64,000 bases of DNA from Lacrimispora algidixylanolytica (GTDB taxonomy: Bacteria; Bacillota; Clostridia; Lachnospirales; Lachnospiraceae). The stretch is taken from NCBI RefSeq assembly GCF_003609635.1, contig NZ_MCIA01000001.1, positions 532,906-596,905 on the forward strand, in the 5' to 3' direction. Numbering within the stretch: position 1 is the stretch's first letter; each line of letters begins with the position of its first letter. Below are positions 19,397 to 28,557 of the stretch, piece by piece. The notes beneath the pieces were generated by a model. It made no database searches, was not told the DNA's origin, and saw only the letters and a list, made by a program, of their open reading frames with translations. Position numbers and translations under genes: made by a program.

Positions 19397-19868
19397 CTTT
19401 ATTCTCCCTTTCTTTTCTCTCCTCTGTTTTTATCGGCTTTTTTGCCGCAAACTTAAAAAGACCTTGAGGCAGTTCAAAAACAAATACGATTCCAAGTACG
19501 ATAGCGACCGCTACCTTTAACGCTAAAAATCCCGTACGGGCTGCTAACGTCAGCTCGTCGGTCACGATATAGTAAGCCGTCCAGTACACACCTGCCCCTG
19601 GAACTAGTGGAAAGATACCGGATATTAAAAATATGGTAACTGGGCAACGTTCTCTGACTGCAAATGTCCTGGAAAACAGAATGACAACAATGGTGGCAAT
19701 CATCGCAGACGCAGGAGTGGATACATAGGTCAGCAGACCAGCGTAAACAATCCAACCTGCCCCACCGATAAATCCGCAGTAAGGGTAAAACTTTCTGGGG
19801 ACTCCAAATAGGAGGGAAAATGCTATGGTTCCTACTATGGCAGCCAGCGTTTCAAACAAAAGGCTCAT
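19383..19868 (-). CDS. ThrE-type exporter, small (C-terminal-like) half
   Basis: 161 residues with about four or five membrane segments, matching the small half of the threonine/serine exporter family (split from the larger half upstream). Includes the glycine/proline-rich PLVPGAGVYWTAYYIV segment typical of these proteins. Starts within the stop of the partner gene (ATGA overlap), which indicates translational coupling and a two-subunit membrane complex. Substrate is not certain. Confidence 0.85.
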   Translation of the reverse strand: MSLLFETLAAIVGTIAFSLLFGVPRKFYPYCGFIGGAGWIVYAGLLTYVSTPASAMIATIVVILFSRTFAVRERCPVTIFLISGIFPLVPGAGVYWTAYYIVTDELTLAARTGFLALKVAVAIVLGIVFVFELPQGLFKFAAKKPIKTEERKERENKDDLD

Positions 19869-20731
19869 AAAAGTGCACCTCCTGTCAGGCGGTGGAACAC
19901 ACCAAACACCAGACCAACTCCCATGGCAATGCTAAAAAACACCAACAGAGCGTCCATCATACGGACAGATCCCGAAATATAATCTTCGTCTGCAATATCC
20001 CGGATGGCATTGGTAAATGGCACCCCGGGAATGAGGGGCATAATGGATCCGATGATCATATAGTTGAGATGTTCCCCCATCCGAAGCAGATACAGGGACG
20101 TACAGATAAATGTGACCAGAGCACCACCGCCTATATTTCCTACGATTTTGGAAAGTTTGGGGGCGCTTATAAATAATACGTACAGATATAGTAGAACACC
20201 CACTACAAAGGCACATACACTGTCTCTTATATTGCCGCCGAATAGATAACAAAAGCAGGCGCTTCCGACTCCGGAGGCAAATATTTGCATGGACTTGGAT
20301 TTTCCTGGCATGATCTTAATCTCATCTAAGCGCAGCCTGACTTCTTTCAGGCTTACTAGTCCAGCCTCTATTTCTCTGGATAACTGGTTTACAGCCGCAA
20401 CCCGGTCTAAATGGGTTCCGCTTACTGGAATATGCTGAACCTTTGCAAATATTTCCTCTCTTTCATTTCCTGAGGTGGTGAAGATTCCGTTGCTTAAGAC
20501 AAAGGAATTCCCGGACTCGATTCCGTAGTAACGACAGATTCTGTCCATGGTTTCTTCTACTCGAAAGATTTCTGCTCCATTTTCCAAGAGAATGTGCCCT
20601 GCTTGCATGGCTGCATTGAGGATTTCTCTTTGGTGGGGGTTGTGATCTTCCTCATTGTCATCATCATCTGAACCGAGTCTTGATTCGTTCTCTGATTGAT
20701 GATCTGTTTTACAATCTTTATCGTGTTCCAT
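19865..20731 (-). CDS. ThrE-type exporter, large (N-terminal-like) half
   Basis: 288 residues. The first 30 are very hydrophilic (Asp/Glu/Asn/His). A soluble region follows with the ThrE-type motif GHILLENGAEIFRVEETMDRI (cytoplasmic hydrolase-like part), then about five membrane segments. Start ATG follows GGAGACC. Forms a pair with the small half and lies 13 bp after the metallo-beta-lactamase-fold gene. Confidence 0.86.
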   Translation of the reverse strand: MEHDKDCKTDHQSENESRLGSDDDDNEEDHNPHQREILNAAMQAGHILLENGAEIFRVEETMDRICRYYGIESGNSFVLSNGIFTTSGNEREEIFAKVQHIPVSGTHLDRVAAVNQLSREIEAGLVSLKEVRLRLDEIKIMPGKSKSMQIFASGVGSACFCYLFGGNIRDSVCAFVVGVLLYLYVLFISAPKLSKIVGNIGGGALVTFICTSLYLLRMGEHLNYMIIGSIMPLIPGVPFTNAIRDIADEDYISGSVRMMDALLVFFSIAMGVGLVFGVFHRLTGGALL

Positions 20732-20744
20732 CTATACCGGTCTC

Positions 20745-21491
20745 CTACCCAAGAATAAAACTTTCGCCGTCCTCTTTTATATCGATAATCCGATCCTCAT
20801 AAGGATTTGATACTTCCATGTTTTTTAATTTTTGTATCACAGAAAAATCTCCCCAACAGTGCATCGGGAAAACCCAGTTCACCTGGTTCTTATTCATAAA
20901 CTCATGAAAGCCTAGATAAAATGCATTTTCTTGTCTAGGATCCAGAGGCAGGAATGCAACGTCAAACTTTATGCCTTCCATCTTATCTACTTCTTCTGAA
21001 TACTGCTTTGCCATGTTCTGGTTCCAATCGTCCGGTTCTCCCTCCCATCGCCAGTTATTTAAATCTCCGGCATGGTAGAGGACCTTTCCTTCTGCCCTTA
21101 TAATAAATGCAACACCTTCATCGGTTGATCGAAAGGTTGAGACTTCTATATTAGCCCCTTTACCTTCATCTGCAAGCTCTGATATAATTCCCTCTCTTAA
21201 CCAGAACCTACATTCCGCTCCAGGTTTCATATATGTTATATGATTTGCTATTCGTTCAGGCAAATGTTTGATTGAGATATCATCGGATAATACAAGGTGT
21301 ATTGTATCGTATTTCAGAGGCAGATCTAGGATCTTTGGGGAGTAATGATCCCCATGCCGGTGGCTTGCAAATACAAAAAGCGGCTTGTCCTTATTAATCT
21401 CAGGCAAAATGCCTTCGGTATAATCAAACAACAAAGCCATGGTCTCCAGCTCCACGAAAAATGAGCTATGATGGATATATGTGATCTTCAT
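20745..21491 (-). CDS. Metallo-beta-lactamase-fold hydrolase
   Basis: 248 residues from the ATG at 21489-21491, 9 nt after GGAGG; longer in-frame starts lack a ribosome binding site. Metal ligands are visible: SHRHGDH (about 44-50), the HAGD motif, and HCWGD near the C-terminus. Resembles the UlaG-like/YtkL branch of putative metal-dependent hydrolases. The substrate is unknown. Probably the first gene of the run leading to pyrC. Confidence 0.85.
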   Translation of the reverse strand: MKITYIHHSSFFVELETMALLFDYTEGILPEINKDKPLFVFASHRHGDHYSPKILDLPLKYDTIHLVLSDDISIKHLPERIANHITYMKPGAECRFWLREGIISELADEGKGANIEVSTFRSTDEGVAFIIRAEGKVLYHAGDLNNWRWEGEPDDWNQNMAKQYSEEVDKMEGIKFDVAFLPLDPRQENAFYLGFHEFMNKNQVNWVFPMHCWGDFSVIQKLKNMEVSNPYEDRIIDIKEDGESFILG

Positions 21492-21568
21492 GAGAATGGA
21501 CCTCCTTTTATAGCTGATTGGAAAAATTATATCACAGGACATGCCCCTCTGCAAAGCATATGTATGTA

Positions 21569-21600
21569 AAAAAGGCGGGGACAAATGTCCTCGCCTTATA
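21569..21600 (-). terminator. Terminator after Thr-rich lipoprotein gene
   Basis: Stem AAGGCGAGGAC / GTCCCCGCCTT with one G-T pair, loop ATTT-like, then six T on the minus strand. Confidence 0.85.
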
Positions 21601-21638
21601 AAATACATATTCTTACTAGATCTGGTATAAATACTAGA

Positions 21639-21920
21639 TTAGTTAGCTGCCTTAGTTGTTTCAGCTTCTACGGAAGTAGACTCAGCTGCTTCTGTTGTTG
21701 TCTCTTCTGTTGTAGCTTCTTTAGAAGACTCTAAAGTAGTTGCTTCTTCTGTTGTAGACTCTTCAACTGTTGTTGCTTCTGTTGTTGCTGCTTCTGTTGT
21801 TACTGCTTCTGTTGTAGCTGCTGCAGTTGTCTCAGTTGTCTTGCTTCCACAAGCAGAGATTGTTGCCATTGCTAATACTGCTAATCCTGTAAGTACGAGT
21901 TTCTTTGTTGTTAATTTCAT
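21639..21920 (-). CDS. Small Thr/Glu/Ala-rich lipoprotein
   Basis: 93 residues. A signal peptide ends in the lipobox TISAC (Cys 24). The whole mature part is low complexity, dominated by TTEA and TTE repeats, with no folded domain. This is the same kind of linker found at the start of other lipoproteins in this window, here without a domain attached. Strong AAGGAGG site and a terminator directly after it support real expression. It could be a surface spacer or a truncated lipoprotein. Confidence 0.75.
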   Translation of the reverse strand: MKLTTKKLVLTGLAVLAMATISACGSKTTETTAAATTEAVTTEAATTEATTVEESTTEEATTLESSKEATTEETTTEAAESTSVEAETTKAAN

Positions 21921-22800
21921 AATAATTCTCCTCCTTGCGACTACATAGGTTTTATTTTTTTATGTAATATGCGGTCGCGGCCTCATGTTGTCTTACGACC
22001 CTGAAGCCAAATCCAAGTTTAACACCTAAGGATTACAAAGTCAATGACCTTTTTATGATTATTCCCTTAATTAAAATCGGGGTAATTCTTGAAAATTATT
22101 ACAAAGGAATGCGGTTGAAGACTTTAGAAAATTATTAAAATGTACACTTTAAGCTAATTTAATTAAGTGTATTTCATCTGTCCATTAGAATTTTGCAGTA
22201 ATTAATGGATTGGTTTCGTAATATTTTTGTAAAATTTGTATATGGTTTTGAATCCTTCAAATAATGGTAATGGGGTTTTATACGTGATTCTATTGGGTTC
22301 TTAAGGAGGTTTTAATGGACTTTAGTTAGTTTTAATGGGTTTTAATCGAGTTTGAGAGAATTTCATAGATGTTTATTATATCGGTGTGAATATTCAGTTT
22401 TAATTCTGAAGTGTTCTATTTTTTTGAGCAGCAGGGACTTGTACGATCTCAAGGTTGATTTAAACAATTAATTTTAGGTTTTGTTGGTGTTCCTCTTGGT
22501 CCTAATAATATGCTTAATACATTTTATCTCTGCTACATTAGAATCTATAAGGTTTAAATTTTTAGGATGCTTCAAATTCTCCTGCTTGCAGAACTTTAAG
22601 GAAATTTACTAATTATCCCTTGCATTACCATCCAACTTTAACATAAAATTAATGTAAATATTTCACTTAATCCTATATAATCTTATTTAACCTTATATGC
22701 CTTTTATCCTCCGCATAACGGGCCAATAAATTTCTGATACACTTTTGATAATTAATATAGAAAGAACGATTACAATAATAAAGAAACAGGGGGTAATTTT
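21921..22800. other. 880-bp AT-rich intergenic region
   Basis: No convincing gene on either strand. Contains several TTTTAATGG repeats around 22310-22345. It presumably holds the divergent promoters of the lipoprotein and nitroreductase genes; no clean -35/-10 pair could be assigned. Confidence 0.5.
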
Positions 22801-23370
22801 ATGTTTAAAGATCTAGTTACAAAATGTCGCACATACCGTAGATTTTATGAGGAAATCAAGATACCTACAGCGGATTTAAAAGAGTTGGTGAACCTTGCCA
22901 GACTCACACCTTCTACGTCCAATTCCCAAGCTCTTAAATTTAGGCTTTGCAATACACCAGAAGAAACGGATAAAGTATATGAAACGCTTGGCTGGGCAGG
23001 AGCTCTACCAGAATGGGATGGACCAGAAAAAGGGGAACGTCCCTCGGCCTATATTGTTATATTATGCGACTTGTCTCTTGGAAAAAACAAGCTTTATGAC
23101 GACGGCATAGTTGCCCAGACGATGATGTTAGGAGCCGTTGAAAATGGTTATGGTGGTTGTATCCTTGGCAACGTACAGCGAAGCCGCCTAGCAGAGGCAC
23201 TTGGTATCGATCCTACTCTATATTCTATTGATCTGGTTCTGGCTCTTGGAAAACCAAAAGAAGAAGTGGTTATTGTATCAGTGAAAGAGGATGGGGATAT
23301 TCGGTATTATCGGGATGAAAATCAGGTTCATTACGTTCCTAAGAGGGGGGTTGATGAATTGATTGTTTAG
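22801..23370 (+). CDS. Nitroreductase-family FMN protein
   Basis: 189 residues. N-terminal CRTYRRF with the following LARLTPSTSNSQALKFRL matches the FMN phosphate-binding part of nitroreductases. GGCILGNVQRSRL and the LVLALGKPKEEV end match the conserved C-terminal part. Shorter N-terminal region than NfsA/NfsB types. Probably an NAD(P)H-dependent oxidoreductase; substrate unknown. Single gene with GGGGG ribosome binding site and its own terminator. Confidence 0.87.
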   Translation: MFKDLVTKCRTYRRFYEEIKIPTADLKELVNLARLTPSTSNSQALKFRLCNTPEETDKVYETLGWAGALPEWDGPEKGERPSAYIVILCDLSLGKNKLYDDGIVAQTMMLGAVENGYGGCILGNVQRSRLAEALGIDPTLYSIDLVLALGKPKEEVVIVSVKEDGDIRYYRDENQVHYVPKRGVDELIV

Positions 23371-23449
23371 GATATTTGCATGATAATTCTATAACTTATT
23401 ATGATTAATTTGAATATGTATATATTTTTAATAATGAAGAGACATGCAG

Positions 23450-23488
23450 AATCAGCCAGTCAAAAGAAATCTTGACTGGCTGATTTTT
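23450..23488 (+). terminator. Terminator after nitroreductase
   Basis: Perfect stem AATCAGCCAGTCAA / TTGACTGGCTGATT (23450-23464, 23472-23485) followed by TTTT. Confidence 0.88.
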
Positions 23489-23519
23489 AGATTATATTCA
23501 ATTAGTTTATCTTTTGGAG

Positions 23520-23900
23520 TTAAAACTTCTGTCCACATTTAGGGCAGTATTCGAAATCTTCTGATGTTTCATAGCCACAATTAACACAAGATTTTTGGTT
23601 CCATTGTGAAGTCCTTCTTCCTGTCTCTATGATTGTTAAATCTTGCTCTGTAATCTCTATCGACTCTCTCCGGCTTAGTTGCTTACCCTTGTCTGCATTT
23701 AGTTCGTAGATAGTATTACAACAAGACATTTGAACGTAATATCGTCGGTCCCATTTAATGATGGGAATGAAGAATATGCTGAAATAGCTATAAGTCATAA
23801 AGACTTGATATTTGCCATAACCTCCGCACAAGCTGCAGATTACAGACTTTGAATAATCGAATAGTTTCCTGCCTTGGCTTATGCCACAGATGAAAAACAT
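23520..23900 (-). CDS. Zinc-ribbon protein
   Basis: 126 residues. Carries a C-terminal zinc ribbon CVNCGYETSEDFEYCPKCGQ (two CxxC pairs) and an earlier CSLCGG plus CCN pair that may form a second zinc site. No membrane-spanning segment is clear, though residues 35-50 (YSYFSIFFIPIIK) are hydrophobic. AGGAGG precedes the start. Role unknown; small proteins of this kind are common in Firmicutes. Confidence 0.75.
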   Translation of the reverse strand: MFFICGISQGRKLFDYSKSVICSLCGGYGKYQVFMTYSYFSIFFIPIIKWDRRYYVQMSCCNTIYELNADKGKQLSRRESIEITEQDLTIIETGRRTSQWNQKSCVNCGYETSEDFEYCPKCGQKF

Positions 23901-24058
23901 GTTTTTGCCTCCTGACCTTAATTAAAAAAGAACTAGTTTTATTAGAAGAGCTTTAATACAGTTGAGAGTATTGCCGGTTAATATCAATATTATATATAAA
24001 AAACAAAAGGGGTTTTAATAAATTACTAAATTATGTTATTCTATGCTTATACAATTAT

Positions 24059-24997
24059 TTACAATTTTATTTCTCCAGAAAAATATTGACCAATTTTAGC
24101 AATAAAACTTAAGGTATCCAACTTCATTAAATCCGGAAACGTAGAAATTACAGGTGCAGTCTCAAAGCTTAAAACCTTATTAAACTTTATGTTTCTTAAA
24201 CCCCTGATAAAACCAGCCCAATCAGTGGAGGCAAGATTCTCTCTGTTTTTTGTAAAAGTAAATGGAATTTGATGCAAATCAGCAGCTCCATCATTATCGT
24301 GAATATGCAATACTTTCAGTCTATCTCCAAGTCCTGTAATAAAACTCTCAAAATCAATACCAACAAGATTCGCATGACCTGTATCAAAACAAAAGCCCAA
24401 GACCTCCGCCTGATATTTTTCATTTATTCGGTCAATCCGTTCCACTGCCTTTATAACATCACAGCATGGACCTTCTACCAAGTGTCCAGCTATGCTATCA
24501 TATAAATTTTCAATACATATAGTGATTCCAAGATCCTTTGCCAGGGGAGCTATAGATTCTATAAACTGCTCTGTACGTTTCCATTCTTCTTCCTCAGAAC
24601 CTAAAAAATGGGCTAGCTTACAACCATGAATGACAATATAAGAACAGCCAAAGAAAGCGCATATCATCATACTTTTTGGAGCTACTTCCTTCCATAGGTA
24701 ATCATTTAGCTCTTTATTGGCCATCGGCACATATACTGGGTATGGCATATGCATCTGATTTATTTTGATTCCTGCTGCATCTGCTCCATTTTTATGCGGC
24801 TTGAAATATTTCTCTAGCTCATGAATAGACTTATCAAAAAAACCGTTTCTCTCCAACTGATACAAAGAGGTGTTCAACAGATAAGAATTTAAACTGAAAT
24901 CCGCACATGTGAATCCTGCACGCTGTAATACGGAAAATCCTTCTTCTGGGTGGATGTCATATACCACATTTTTGGTCTGTACTCCAATCTGCATCAT
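24059..24997 (-). CDS. Sugar phosphate isomerase/epimerase-type TIM barrel
   Basis: 312 residues, AP endonuclease family 2 fold. The expected metal ligands are visible: Glu in ICIENLYD, Asp/His in GFCFDTGHAN, His/Asp in VLHIHDNDG, Glu in LSFETAP. It likely isomerises, epimerises or otherwise converts a sugar or polyol. Its ATG overlaps the stop codon of the upstream gene (TAATG), which encodes a related barrel lacking these ligands. First gene of the glycan island from the left end, last in its transcript. Confidence 0.82.
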   Translation of the reverse strand: MMQIGVQTKNVVYDIHPEEGFSVLQRAGFTCADFSLNSYLLNTSLYQLERNGFFDKSIHELEKYFKPHKNGADAAGIKINQMHMPYPVYVPMANKELNDYLWKEVAPKSMMICAFFGCSYIVIHGCKLAHFLGSEEEEWKRTEQFIESIAPLAKDLGITICIENLYDSIAGHLVEGPCCDVIKAVERIDRINEKYQAEVLGFCFDTGHANLVGIDFESFITGLGDRLKVLHIHDNDGAADLHQIPFTFTKNRENLASTDWAGFIRGLRNIKFNKVLSFETAPVISTFPDLMKLDTLSFIAKIGQYFSGEIKL

Positions 24998-26259
24998 TAT
25001 TTGTCCCCCAGTCTGTCAAAAAAATAGGAAGGCATATATTCGTCATTAAAAAATTCAATATTCTGAATGCCCATATCAAGAAGCTGTTTTTCTATCTCCC
25101 GGTAATATATATTACAAATGAATACTCCGCAATTATCTGGAAGCTCCAGCAGGCTGTCTGGGGATTTAACTTCTAAACCACAGAATTCTGTTCCCCATAT
25201 ACCCCTATTATTATCACAAGTAAATAATGGGGGATATTCCTCCCCATAGCATTTCATGAAATTCCGGCACATATTTCCTGCTCCAAAAAGCACAATAGAT
25301 TGATACTTCTTTAATAGATTTTCAATTTCAATCTGCCACTTAAAATAATTTGCCACGGACATGGCAAGCTTCATTAGCTCTGGACGTAGGATCGGAGAAA
25401 ACGAACTAGCTGTATCAGAAAAATTCAAAATAAGACTACCGTCAAACCCTGTATCCCTAAGTCCACGGATCAAGCTAAGCCAATCAGTTATAGGCTGTGC
25501 TTTATTTACGCAGGTAAATGGTAGTAATGCATTTTCAGAATGACCATCACAGTCCCTTAGGATAACAGCTTTTAAACGGTTTCCTAGGCTTAAAACAAAA
25601 TCATACATATTCTGCCCACATAAGTTGCAAACGCCTACATCCATACAAAATCCAAATCGTTCTTCTTCAACTTCTTCATTTAATCTATCAATCCACTGGG
25701 CTGCTGTTTTTCCATCTGAACAGATCCCCCTGACTAAATGACCATTTAGATCCCGGCACTGATTCTCTAAAAGAATCATTACATTATGATCACTGGCAAT
25801 CCTAGCAAGATGGAGATAATAGTTCTTGTTCTCTAACCATACATCTTCTTGCTTCACACCGGAAAATAATGGTCTTATAATAATAGCCTGGCTCTCAGCG
25901 CTCTTGCAAGCTTTTATACTCTCCTCTGCCAGTTGCATCAGAAGTTGATTGTAGCATTCATCTTTTGAGCTTCTTTCCAGATAGGGTGCGTAAGCTATGG
26001 TTGTATTTAGTTGCGCCTGGCTGCAACGATCCAACATAGGAATCAAACTATTATGAAGTTCTGATGGATTATTAGATACGCGTACTTTTCTAATATTTTT
26101 TTTTATATCAGTCTTACCCAAGTTTTTTAATTCATTTGGAGAACAGACCAATGACACATCAAGTAAAACGTCACGAAATCCGGATTTTACAATATCAGTG
26201 ATCCCTTGTCCCGACCGTTCTATATCAACTATTCCATTTGGAGCGCATATTATATTCAT
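24997..26259 (-). CDS. Degenerate TIM barrel fused to Rossmann-like module
   Basis: 420 residues from the ATG at 26257-26259 (GTG four codons upstream sits on the AAAGGAG). Residues 1-310 resemble the downstream isomerase, but three metal ligands are changed: DTGH becomes DVGV, HIHD becomes ILRD, and the last Glu (SFET) becomes Asn (LNFS). Residues about 325-415 are a Rossmann-like module (SIVLFGAGNMC, FTCDNNRGIWG). Probably not catalytic as an isomerase; a regulatory or scaffolding partner of the intact paralogue is inferred. Confidence 0.75.
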   Translation of the reverse strand: MNIICAPNGIVDIERSGQGITDIVKSGFRDVLLDVSLVCSPNELKNLGKTDIKKNIRKVRVSNNPSELHNSLIPMLDRCSQAQLNTTIAYAPYLERSSKDECYNQLLMQLAEESIKACKSAESQAIIIRPLFSGVKQEDVWLENKNYYLHLARIASDHNVMILLENQCRDLNGHLVRGICSDGKTAAQWIDRLNEEVEEERFGFCMDVGVCNLCGQNMYDFVLSLGNRLKAVILRDCDGHSENALLPFTCVNKAQPITDWLSLIRGLRDTGFDGSLILNFSDTASSFSPILRPELMKLAMSVANYFKWQIEIENLLKKYQSIVLFGAGNMCRNFMKCYGEEYPPLFTCDNNRGIWGTEFCGLEVKSPDSLLELPDNCGVFICNIYYREIEKQLLDMGIQNIEFFNDEYMPSYFFDRLGDK

Positions 26260-26288
26260 TTTATTTCTCACTCCTTTTCTAAGAAGCT

Positions 26289-28526
26289 TTAAACTAACTT
26301 ATGTTCGATTAGTGACTTTATTTTTGTAGAGCTTGTACCTTCTGTATAGGGAAAGAATACCATTTCTGCACCATGCTTTTCTAAAAATTCTTTTTCTGCA
26401 AGCCAATCTGGATTATCCGTGTAATCGCTTCCTGAAAACTGGCAGTCAAAATGGTACATTCTGTAAGCATCTCTGGTTCCACCGTAGTTTAGAGGTATTT
26501 CAACGGCCTCATCCACATATTTGCAAGAACGTACTAACTCTATTCTCTCTTCAAACGGAATAAATGGAACAGTTTTTTTATATTTTCTTACGCCCTCATC
26601 CGTAACTACACCAACAATTAAGTATTCACATTGTTCTTTTGCTCTTTTAAACATATTTAGATGTCCCATATGATACAAATCAAATACACCCGCAATATAG
26701 CCAGTACGATATTTTTTAGGTGTTAAGTTACCATCTTTGGCTGATTGTGGTATTGCATGCTGCTTTCTTGGATAGTTCGCATTAATATCATAAACGCAAT
26801 AATCTACTACTCCCATTTGCTTTAGCTGTTGAACAATTACAATGTAATTTTTTATACATATGATAACTCTAATCTCTTCCTTTGGTAATTCATCAATAAT
26901 CTGAGGTGGCATGATCTTAATTCCTTCCAGCATGCCTCCCCACTTTGATTCATTGTTGTCAATAATAGCGTAAATTTCATACTGACTTTTAAACTGTGCA
27001 AGGAAGCGCTTGGTAAAATTACCTGATCCAAAGAGAATGATTTTCTTTGTTTCTGCATTTTGGAATAAGTCCACAAAAATTCTCTGATACTCCGAAGCTG
27101 AGTAATTAATTCTTTGCCTGTTGGTATGAATATTAGCTAAATTACTCTGATACTTTTCATGAAAGCTTCTTAATTTTCTCTGATTTCTCAGCTTATCTAT
27201 AAACTCCCAGGCCATGCGATGCCACATGTCCATATTATCCATCATGCCATACTTTGCATAAAAGTATTGTCTTGGAAGTATAGCCTCCATTTCAGGATTT
27301 CCAGAATAAATAAGTTCAATTGACCTAAGAATTATTACATTCGCAGGGTAATTCTCTTCATAAAATTCCTGGTCATAAAATACGAACGATCCATTAACAT
27401 AAAAACAATTGAGAGGAACCAAATCAATATATCCTTTTTTTAAAACCACCCCAAAATTACTCTGTTCCTCTCCTGTTCCTATATGCTCTGATGATTGTAA
27501 AATAATATCACGGAATCTATCCACTTCCTTTATAAACTTATCTAAATTTTCTTTAGCTAATCTTCTAAAATAAGAAATTGAAACTTCACTATCAACATAT
27601 GGCATATTGTAAGAATTATTTTCGTACTTCCCTTCCAGCACCATAATTCTATGAGTTCTTAAATCTTCCTCATTATTCTTCAATTCTGTTAGTCTATGCC
27701 TACCTTCTTCATACAACGCACATTTTTCAACAATTTTATCATCTCTGATAATTGTTGCCATTGCCTTTTCTCTGCCCCTATCCATAGAAACAGTCACATG
27801 CTTAACATTTTCATACGAATTATCATTAGATAGTTCTATTAAAAAAGAATTTGCCATTGTATGAAACATTCCATTGTTAATGATATCATTATATAAAAAC
27901 TCTTCCTCCATAAATACGGTATCTGGGTGGTTGTACATAGGAAAATACCTGATATCCATTGATTCCACTGGAAGGTAATCTTCGGAATAAATTAACTGTG
28001 GAAACGCAAGATTTGGTAAAACCGAATAAAGCTTCCTCTTACTCCAGCCGGAGGAATCTAGAAAATCAACTATTTCATCTTTGGAATAATTACGTCCCTG
28101 AAGTTTTTTTCTATCTTCTTTGGGAACTCTTCGATAATTCTCGATTCCATCAAAACTTCTATTGGTGAAAGGGTCTCTGTCTCCACAAAAGTACCGTAAC
28201 CCCAACCGGTTATCCATGCCAAGAATCAGTCTTCCGCTGCCTTTCAGTAAGTCCCTCCATAGAGAAAAAGCCTTCACCGGGTCGGGAAGGCGCTCTACCG
28301 TACCTATTGCAATGATATAATCAAAGGTTCTTTTGTTTTGATTGATAAATGCCTCGTCTAAAGAAGCGGCTCCTTTGATACAGATAACTGTTTTGCATTT
28401 TTCCTGTAAAAGTTCCTTGATACTGCTTTCTTTATCATCAATGTAAAGAACCTTTCCTTCCGAAGAAAAATTATACCAATTCAAAAGTCCTTTGGGCATA
28501 TCCCAAATTATCTTATCCGCTTCCAT
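26289..28526 (-). CDS. Methyltransferase-like / Rossmann / cytidylyltransferase fusion
   Basis: 745 residues from the ATG at 28524-28526, 5 nt after GGAGG. Three parts are visible: residues 1-130 resemble a SAM-dependent methyltransferase (FDYIIAIGTVERLPDP, GSGRLILGMDNRLG); about 490-580 is the Rossmann-like module (KKIILFGSGNFTKRFL, IIDNNESKWG); about 610-741 is a glycerol-3-phosphate cytidylyltransferase-type domain (GVFDLYHMGHLN with HxGH, GTSSTKIK). The middle is unrecognised. It likely makes a CDP-activated compound for the glycan; the substrate is unknown. In operon with its neighbours. Confidence 0.8.
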   Translation of the reverse strand: MEADKIIWDMPKGLLNWYNFSSEGKVLYIDDKESSIKELLQEKCKTVICIKGAASLDEAFINQNKRTFDYIIAIGTVERLPDPVKAFSLWRDLLKGSGRLILGMDNRLGLRYFCGDRDPFTNRSFDGIENYRRVPKEDRKKLQGRNYSKDEIVDFLDSSGWSKRKLYSVLPNLAFPQLIYSEDYLPVESMDIRYFPMYNHPDTVFMEEEFLYNDIINNGMFHTMANSFLIELSNDNSYENVKHVTVSMDRGREKAMATIIRDDKIVEKCALYEEGRHRLTELKNNEEDLRTHRIMVLEGKYENNSYNMPYVDSEVSISYFRRLAKENLDKFIKEVDRFRDIILQSSEHIGTGEEQSNFGVVLKKGYIDLVPLNCFYVNGSFVFYDQEFYEENYPANVIILRSIELIYSGNPEMEAILPRQYFYAKYGMMDNMDMWHRMAWEFIDKLRNQRKLRSFHEKYQSNLANIHTNRQRINYSASEYQRIFVDLFQNAETKKIILFGSGNFTKRFLAQFKSQYEIYAIIDNNESKWGGMLEGIKIMPPQIIDELPKEEIRVIICIKNYIVIVQQLKQMGVVDYCVYDINANYPRKQHAIPQSAKDGNLTPKKYRTGYIAGVFDLYHMGHLNMFKRAKEQCEYLIVGVVTDEGVRKYKKTVPFIPFEERIELVRSCKYVDEAVEIPLNYGGTRDAYRMYHFDCQFSGSDYTDNPDWLAEKEFLEKHGAEMVFFPYTEGTSSTKIKSLIEHKLV

Positions 28527-28557
28527 AGCTGCCTCCATGTAAATTACTGATTATTGG

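Noticed and set aside
21650-21850. Repetitive DNA that could suggest a CRISPR or tandem repeat array
   Set aside because: It is the TTEA codon repeat of the lipoprotein; no constant repeat-spacer spacing.
22315-22329. Tiny frame MDFS after a strong AAGGAGG in the 880-bp gap
   Set aside because: Four codons only, no terminator or attenuator structure seen after it; likely chance in AT-rich sequence.
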